Assembly: GCA_016930695.1 (NCBI GenBank)
Contig: JAFGGD010000030.1
Coordinates: 1 to 56,320, forward strand
Reading direction: 5' to 3'
DNA length: 56,320 nt
Origin: Candidatus Eisenbacteria bacterium
GTDB taxonomy: Bacteria > Orphanbacterota > Orphanbacteria > Orphanbacterales > Orphanbacteraceae
Below are positions 52,396 to 56,320 of this stretch, in pieces. The notes under the pieces are model-generated. The model was not told the origin of the DNA. It ran no database searches and saw nothing but the letters and a program-made list of their open reading frames with translations. Numbering within the stretch: the first letter of the stretch is position 1; each line of letters opens with the position of its first letter. Both the position numbers and the translations under genes were made by a program.

Positions 52396-53115
52396 ATGGG
52401 AAAGGACGCGTTCGAGATTGTCGCGCTCGTCGCCCGCCCGGCGGCCGGCAAGTCGGAGGTGATCGATTATCTGAAGAAAGTCGGCGAAACCGAGCGCCGC
52501 GAGCGCTTCCACGTCGGCTCATTCGAGGAGCTGGACGATTTTCCGATCATCTGGCGGTGGTTTCAGGAAGACGACGTGCTCACCCGGATGGGCCGTGAGC
52601 GGAACTGGACCGACGAACGGTACTACTTCAGAAATCCGGACGACTGGAACGTGCTGATCGAAATGATGAGCGCGATCTGGGAGGAGAAACTCGCCGCCGA
52701 TCCGAAGCTGCCGGACCGCACCACCACCATCGTCGAGTTCGCCCGCGGCGGCCCGAACGCGTTTCGGGAGGCGTTCTCCCATCTGAGCGAGAACATGCTC
52801 CGGCGGATGGCCGTGCTCTACATCGATGTCTCCTACGAGGAGTCCTGCCGCAAGAACCGGCGGCGCGCCCGCCCGGGACTGGAGGGTTCGATCCTCCATC
52901 ACTCCCTGCCGGACGACAAGATGGAGTTCTATTACAAAGAGAACGATTGGCGGGAGATGGCGCCGGACGGGGAGGGATGGTTCGAGGCGAAGGGGATCCG
53001 CGTCCCTTACGTCGTTCTCCCCAACGAGCCGGAGGTGACCGACGACCCGGCCAAGCTCGGTCCCGCGCTGGAGAAGGCCTTCGGTGCGCTCTGGAGGATC
53101 CGCTCCGGCGGCTGA
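52396..53115 (+). CDS. Uncharacterised P-loop NTPase, probable kinase
   Basis: A 239-residue protein with a good Walker A (LVARPAAGKSEVIDYL, residues 11-26, GKS at 18-20). A Trp- and charge-rich middle follows (WRWFQEDDVLTRMGRERNWTD), then TTIVEFARGGPNAFREAFSHL and a Walker-B-like VLYIDVSYEESCRKNRRRARPG, where Arg-rich sequence could be a lid. I know no named family. It resembles small nucleoside/nucleotide kinases in outline. It follows ada by 39 bp with a GAGGAGAG site, so a phosphotransfer role on a nucleoside is inferred. Confidence 0.65.
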   Translation: MGKDAFEIVALVARPAAGKSEVIDYLKKVGETERRERFHVGSFEELDDFPIIWRWFQEDDVLTRMGRERNWTDERYYFRNPDDWNVLIEMMSAIWEEKLAADPKLPDRTTTIVEFARGGPNAFREAFSHLSENMLRRMAVLYIDVSYEESCRKNRRRARPGLEGSILHHSLPDDKMEFYYKENDWREMAPDGEGWFEAKGIRVPYVVLPNEPEVTDDPAKLGPALEKAFGALWRIRSGG

Positions 53116-53136
53116 AGCGTGCAGCGGCGCGGGCGG

Positions 53137-54672
53137 TCAGTCGAGGAAGCGGATCCGTCCCTCGACGCGCGCCTCGATCGGCCGCCCCGCCGCGGTCCTT
53201 TCCTCCAACTCGCGCACGAAAAGATCCCGTGTGAGGATCATCGTGTCCCGTGAGCCGGGGAGCCGGGCGAAAGATCCCAGGCCGTCCCCTCCCTCGGCGA
53301 CGAAGCTGTTCACGCCGACCCGATAGACCCGCCCCGCTTCGAGGAGCCGGCCCGCGTCATCCCTCAGGTCACGGATCTCCGGCCCGGCCGGCCCGCGCCG
53401 GTCCACGACGTAGCGAATCCCCGAGACGTGCAGGAATCCCGTGTGAGCCGTCGCCTCCCGGAGTGCGTCCTCGATCCCCCTTGCGGTCATGGTGAAAACC
53501 ACGACGGTGTTGTCGAAGGGTATGACGCGGTGGGCGTCGGCGTAGGTGATCTCCCCGGCCGGGAGGGAGGCGCGGATCCCGCCGGGGTTCTCGAAGTAGA
53601 CGTCCAAGCCGAGTCCGTTGCGGACGGCGTCGCAGAAGAGGTTCGCCACGGCGGACTCCCCGTCGCCGCGGTCGATAGGCGACGGGGCGACGCCGACGAC
53701 GCGCCGAAGAAGCGGCCCCGCCTCGTCGGCGAAGGCGCGCACCATCGCCTCCACCTCCGGGTCCGGCGGGAGCGAATCGGCGCGGATCGACACGACGCGC
53801 GCCTCGGCGGAGAGGATCCGTTTCTCCCTCCGGTCCCAGAGAAGATCGATCCGGGAAAAGGCGCGGAGCGAAGAGCCGGCCATGACCACCGGGGTCCCGT
53901 CCACTTCGACGGCGAAGGTCCGGTGGCTGTGTCCGCCGAAAACGGCCGCCTCGCCGCGTACTTCACGGGTCAACTGTTCGATGGGGCCGCGGACCCGCCC
54001 CTCGTCGATCGTGTTCCCGCCGATGTGAACGAGGAGAACCGCCGCGTCCGCCGAGTCGGGGACGAGCCTGTCGATCCAGGCCTGCGCCGAAGCCGCCGGC
54101 TCCAGGAAATCGAAAGGGGCCACCGCCGAGGGGAGGGTGGTCCGCGGCGTCTCCGGCGTGGAAAGGCCGATCACGGCCACGCGCATCCCCGAGCGCCCGA
54201 GGATCACGTAGGGCCGGAGCCAGGACGGAATCGATCCGGTGGACTTCTCCGTCAGGTTGGCGGCGAGAAAGGGGAAGTCCGCTTCGCGCACCCTCTCCTC
54301 CAACACAGCCGCCCCCCGATCGAATTCGTGGTTCCCCACGGCGGCGGCGTCGTAGCCGAGGACGTTCATGACCGCCGTCATCGGCCGGCCTTCGAGGTGG
54401 TCCGAGAGGGCCGTCCCCTGGAAGATGTCCCCCGCGTCGAGCAGGATCACCGTCCCCGGCGCCTCCTCCCGGATCGCCCGGAGATAGGCGGCGAAGGAGG
54501 CCGCCCCCCCGAGAGGCCGGTCCGTACCCGGCTCGAAGCGGGCGCTCTCCAGGGCCCCGTGCATGTCGTTGGTGGAGAGAAGCACCAGGCGAACCGGTTC
54601 GCGGTCGCCGCAGCCGGCCGCCGCGAGGAGCGCCGCGAGAAGGAAAAGGGGAAGAACGGTTCTTTTTTTCAC
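53137..54672 (-). CDS. Surface 5'-nucleotidase/metallophosphatase lipoprotein
   Basis: UshA-type enzyme that removes phosphate from nucleotides outside the cytoplasm. The 511-residue protein has a lipobox AAGC followed by GDRE. Its dimetal phosphatase domain has STNDMHGALES, LDAGDIFQGTALS, VGNHEFDRGA, LVHIGG and FGGHSHRTF. The C-terminal 5'-nucleotidase domain has YFENPGGIRASLPAGEITYADAHRVIPFDNTVVVF in parts and an ending with VAEGGDGLGSF. It is downstream of purine nucleoside phosphorylase and overlaps it (ATGA), so nucleosides released outside are matched to their intracellular phosphorolysis. Confidence 0.93.
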   Translation of the reverse strand: MKKRTVLPLFLLAALLAAAGCGDREPVRLVLLSTNDMHGALESARFEPGTDRPLGGAASFAAYLRAIREEAPGTVILLDAGDIFQGTALSDHLEGRPMTAVMNVLGYDAAAVGNHEFDRGAAVLEERVREADFPFLAANLTEKSTGSIPSWLRPYVILGRSGMRVAVIGLSTPETPRTTLPSAVAPFDFLEPAASAQAWIDRLVPDSADAAVLLVHIGGNTIDEGRVRGPIEQLTREVRGEAAVFGGHSHRTFAVEVDGTPVVMAGSSLRAFSRIDLLWDRREKRILSAEARVVSIRADSLPPDPEVEAMVRAFADEAGPLLRRVVGVAPSPIDRGDGESAVANLFCDAVRNGLGLDVYFENPGGIRASLPAGEITYADAHRVIPFDNTVVVFTMTARGIEDALREATAHTGFLHVSGIRYVVDRRGPAGPEIRDLRDDAGRLLEAGRVYRVGVNSFVAEGGDGLGSFARLPGSRDTMILTRDLFVRELEERTAAGRPIEARVEGRIRFLD

Positions 54673-55502
54673 GTCGTTTCGCGCCGAATCCGCCGGACCA
54701 CACGGGCGACCAGTTCGGAGAAGGGACCGGAGACACGGGCGGTCGTGTCCAGCACCTCTTGATGGGTGAGCGGTGATGTGGTGATTCCGGCGGCCATGTT
54801 GGAGACGCAGGAAAGCACCAGAAGGCGGAGGCCCGCCTGGGCGGCCACGATCACGTCCGGGACCGTGCTCATCCCCACCAGGTCCGCGCCCGCGCCGGCG
54901 AGCAACCGGATCTCGGCGGGAGTCTCATAGCTCGGCCCGGAGACGGCGGCGTAGACCCCCTCTTTCAAAACGAGGCCGATCCCCTCCGCCTCTTCGCGTG
55001 CGATCCGACGCAGCTCCTCTCCGTAGGCGTGGGAGAGATCGACGAAACGTTCCTCGTCCAACGCCGGCTGATAGCCGATGAGCGGATTCGTCCCCATCAG
55101 ATTGATGTGATCCCGAATCGCCACCAGATCGCCGGGGGCGAATGCCGGATTGATGGCGCCGCTGGCGTTGGTGATGATCAGATCACGCACGCCGAGCCGG
55201 CGGATCACGCGGAGGGGAAGGGTGGAGGTGGTGAGGGGCACGCCCTCATAGTAGTGTACGCGCCCCTGGAGAAAGAGCACGGGCGTATCTCCGACGCGCG
55301 CGACGATCAGGTGCCCGGCGTGCCCCGCCACGGTGGCCTGGGGGAAATGGGGAATCTGCCAATAATCGAGGGAAAATACCCGCTCGGCCGAGTCGGCGAG
55401 CGGCCCGAGGCCGGATCCGAGAAGCACGGCGATCTCCGGCTTCTCGGGGAGTCGGAGATCGAGAAAGCCGACCGCCTGCTCGACCTGTTTCGCCAGTTCC
55501 AT
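54669..55502 (-). CDS. punA: Purine-nucleoside phosphorylase
   Basis: Trimeric PNP: inosine or guanosine plus phosphate to base plus ribose-1-phosphate. Motifs: AVLLGSGLGPLADS (phosphate loop), FPQATVAGHAGHLIVARV, FLQGRVHYYEG, ITNASGAINP, RDHINLMGTNPL, SGPSYETPAEIRLLAGAGADLVGMSTVPDVIVA in parts. 277 residues from the ATG at 55502, preceded by GGGAGGGG; an upstream in-frame ATG (55724) adds 74 non-homologous residues. First gene of an operon with the surface 5'-nucleotidase. Confidence 0.95.
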   Translation of the reverse strand: MELAKQVEQAVGFLDLRLPEKPEIAVLLGSGLGPLADSAERVFSLDYWQIPHFPQATVAGHAGHLIVARVGDTPVLFLQGRVHYYEGVPLTTSTLPLRVIRRLGVRDLIITNASGAINPAFAPGDLVAIRDHINLMGTNPLIGYQPALDEERFVDLSHAYGEELRRIAREEAEGIGLVLKEGVYAAVSGPSYETPAEIRLLAGAGADLVGMSTVPDVIVAAQAGLRLLVLSCVSNMAAGITTSPLTHQEVLDTTARVSGPFSELVARVVRRIRRETT

Positions 55503-55602
55503 GATCCCCTCCCGGAGATGGTCAGCCCGACAGGGACGGCGGCCTCTATTTTTGGAAAAGATTTCCTTGTCCGCCGCCGCCCTCTCTCTTATAGTTGCCG
55601 AA

Positions 55603-55631
55603 ACTCTAATCGACGCGGCCGCCGCCGTCAA
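55603..55631 (-). promoter_or_regulatory. Promoter for the punA/5'-nucleotidase operon
   Basis: Minus strand TTGACG (55626-55631), 17-bp spacer, TAGAGT (55603-55608). The leader to punA is about 95 nt. Confidence 0.6.
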
Positions 55632-55702
55632 CGATCGCCCGGTAGAGGAATCGCCGGCCGGTGGTGGAGTCGCCCCCCCGACAACTGGAGTGGGTGGACC
55701 CG

Positions 55703-56320
55703 ATGCCGTTCCCGATCTCCGCAAGGAAAACGACAGGCCCGCGCCCTTACGGGCGCGCCGTCGGTACGCACCGCCTTCTTCTCGCCCTCTTCCTCGTTCT
55801 GATTCTCGCCGCCGCAGCGCCCGCGGAGGACCAGGAGGAACTCATCGGCTCCATCCAAGGACGCGTATACGACAAAGAGACCGGCGAATCGGTCTCATTC
55901 GCGGACGTGATCCTGGTCGGCACGGGCAAGGGGGTCATCTCGGGGCAGGACGGCTCCTTCCGTTTCGTCCAGATCCCCGAGGGTATTTACCAGGTGCGGG
56001 TGAACCGGATGGGGTACGCCACGGAGCTGGTCGACCAGGTCCGGGTGGAGGCGGGCTACGTGAAGAAGCTCGCCATCGGTCTCGATCCGATCGAGGTGAG
56101 GGAGGTGGAGGCGATCCGCGTCGGCGGCGACCGGGAATTCGTCGACGTGGAGGTGGCCAAGACGTCCCACATGGTGACCGCCGAACAGATCGAGGGGATG
56201 GCGGTCACGGTGATCGACGACGTGGTCGGCAAGCAGACCGGCGTCGTTCAGGAGGACGACAACCTCTACGTCCGCGGCGGGCGAGCCGAGGACACGGTCT
56301 ACCGCGTCGACGGCGTGGTG
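55703..56320 (+). CDS. TonB-dependent receptor, N-terminal part (cut by window end)
   Basis: The frame starts at the ATG at 55703 and is open to the window edge (206 codons). A signal peptide with core RLLLALFLVLILAAAAP is followed by a carboxypeptidase-regulatory-like domain (GSIQGRVYDKETGESVSFADVILVGTGKG, FRFVQIPEGIYQVRVNRMGY), then the start of the plug domain (TAEQIEGMAVTVIDDVVGKQTGVV, LYVRGGRAEDTVYRVDGVV). This domain order is frequent in FCB-group receptors. Being next to the 5'-nucleotidase/PNP operon it could import nucleosides or oligonucleotides, but the barrel is not visible. Confidence 0.88.
   Translation, partial: MPFPISARKTTGPRPYGRAVGTHRLLLALFLVLILAAAAPAEDQEELIGSIQGRVYDKETGESVSFADVILVGTGKGVISGQDGSFRFVQIPEGIYQVRVNRMGYATELVDQVRVEAGYVKKLAIGLDPIEVREVEAIRVGGDREFVDVEVAKTSHMVTAEQIEGMAVTVIDDVVGKQTGVVQEDDNLYVRGGRAEDTVYRVDGVV

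Overview
The window is gene-dense, GC-rich bacterial chromosome with tight operons, many stop/start overlaps (ATGA, GTGA, TGATG) and no insertion sequences, prophage genes or CRISPR arrays. Lipoproteins carry acidic residues just after the lipid cysteine, several proteins look built for an outer membrane (a BamA-like barrel, a TonB-dependent receptor with an N-terminal carboxypeptidase-regulatory-like domain, an exosortase-type polysaccharide deacetylase), and FN3/PEGA-domain surface proteins are present. This suggests a diderm of or near the FCB group, for example an Eisenbacteria-like lineage; that assignment is inference. A recurring promoter form, TTGAC-N17-TANNNT, is readable at many operon heads.

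Layout. 0.2-9.2 kb (minus strand): proteostasis and housekeeping run tRNA-Leu, tig, clpP, clpX, lon, engB, class V aminotransferase, purA, tRNA-Lys. 9.4-14.8 kb (minus): cell-surface block with a sugar-phosphate transferase, an FN3 lipoprotein, a PEGA protein and a polysaccharide deacetylase. 14.9-18.7 kb (plus): peptide-type ABC transporter (binding protein and two permeases, no ATPase). 18.8-24.5 kb: a duplicated-domain lipoprotein, a DUF1848 protein with a non-AUG start, small exported proteins and a BamA-like protein. 24.6-27.8 kb (plus): larE, queD, a cysteine-less DJ-1/PfpI-like gene, folE, DUF116. 27.9-31.3 kb: M28 peptidase; then an operon of a CcmP/CsoS1D-like microcompartment shell trimer and an MTH1187-family protein, divergent from malate dehydrogenase. 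31.3-35.0 kb (minus): lipoprotein, polyprenyl synthase with a GbsR-type regulator, GDPD. 35.1-40.2 kb (plus): purine-base catabolism genes (8-oxoguanine deaminase-like, ssnA, ygeW, threonine-synthase-like). 40.3-42.1 kb: two tandem secreted paralogues, each with its own promoter and terminator. 42.1-44.0 kb: membrane glycosyltransferase. 44.1-56.3 kb: nucleoside salvage and catabolism (pyrimidine phosphorylase, HPRT, deoC, two unknown P-loop-type proteins, BtpA, udk, tdk, rpiB, adenosine deaminase, surface 5'-nucleotidase, purine nucleoside phosphorylase), then the start of a TonB receptor.

How it fits together. A surface 5'-nucleotidase would free nucleosides; phosphorylases and adenosine deaminase release bases and pentose phosphates; HPRT, tdk and udk salvage; deoC and rpiB process the sugars. 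DeoC and RpiB both carry N-terminal extensions of the kind that target cargo into bacterial microcompartments, RpiB has an altered active-site residue, and a stacked-trimer shell protein lies 16 kb away. The most interesting reading is a nucleoside/sugar-phosphate microcompartment whose cargo and one shell component are dispersed from its main shell locus. The 35-40 kb purine-base genes would complement it.
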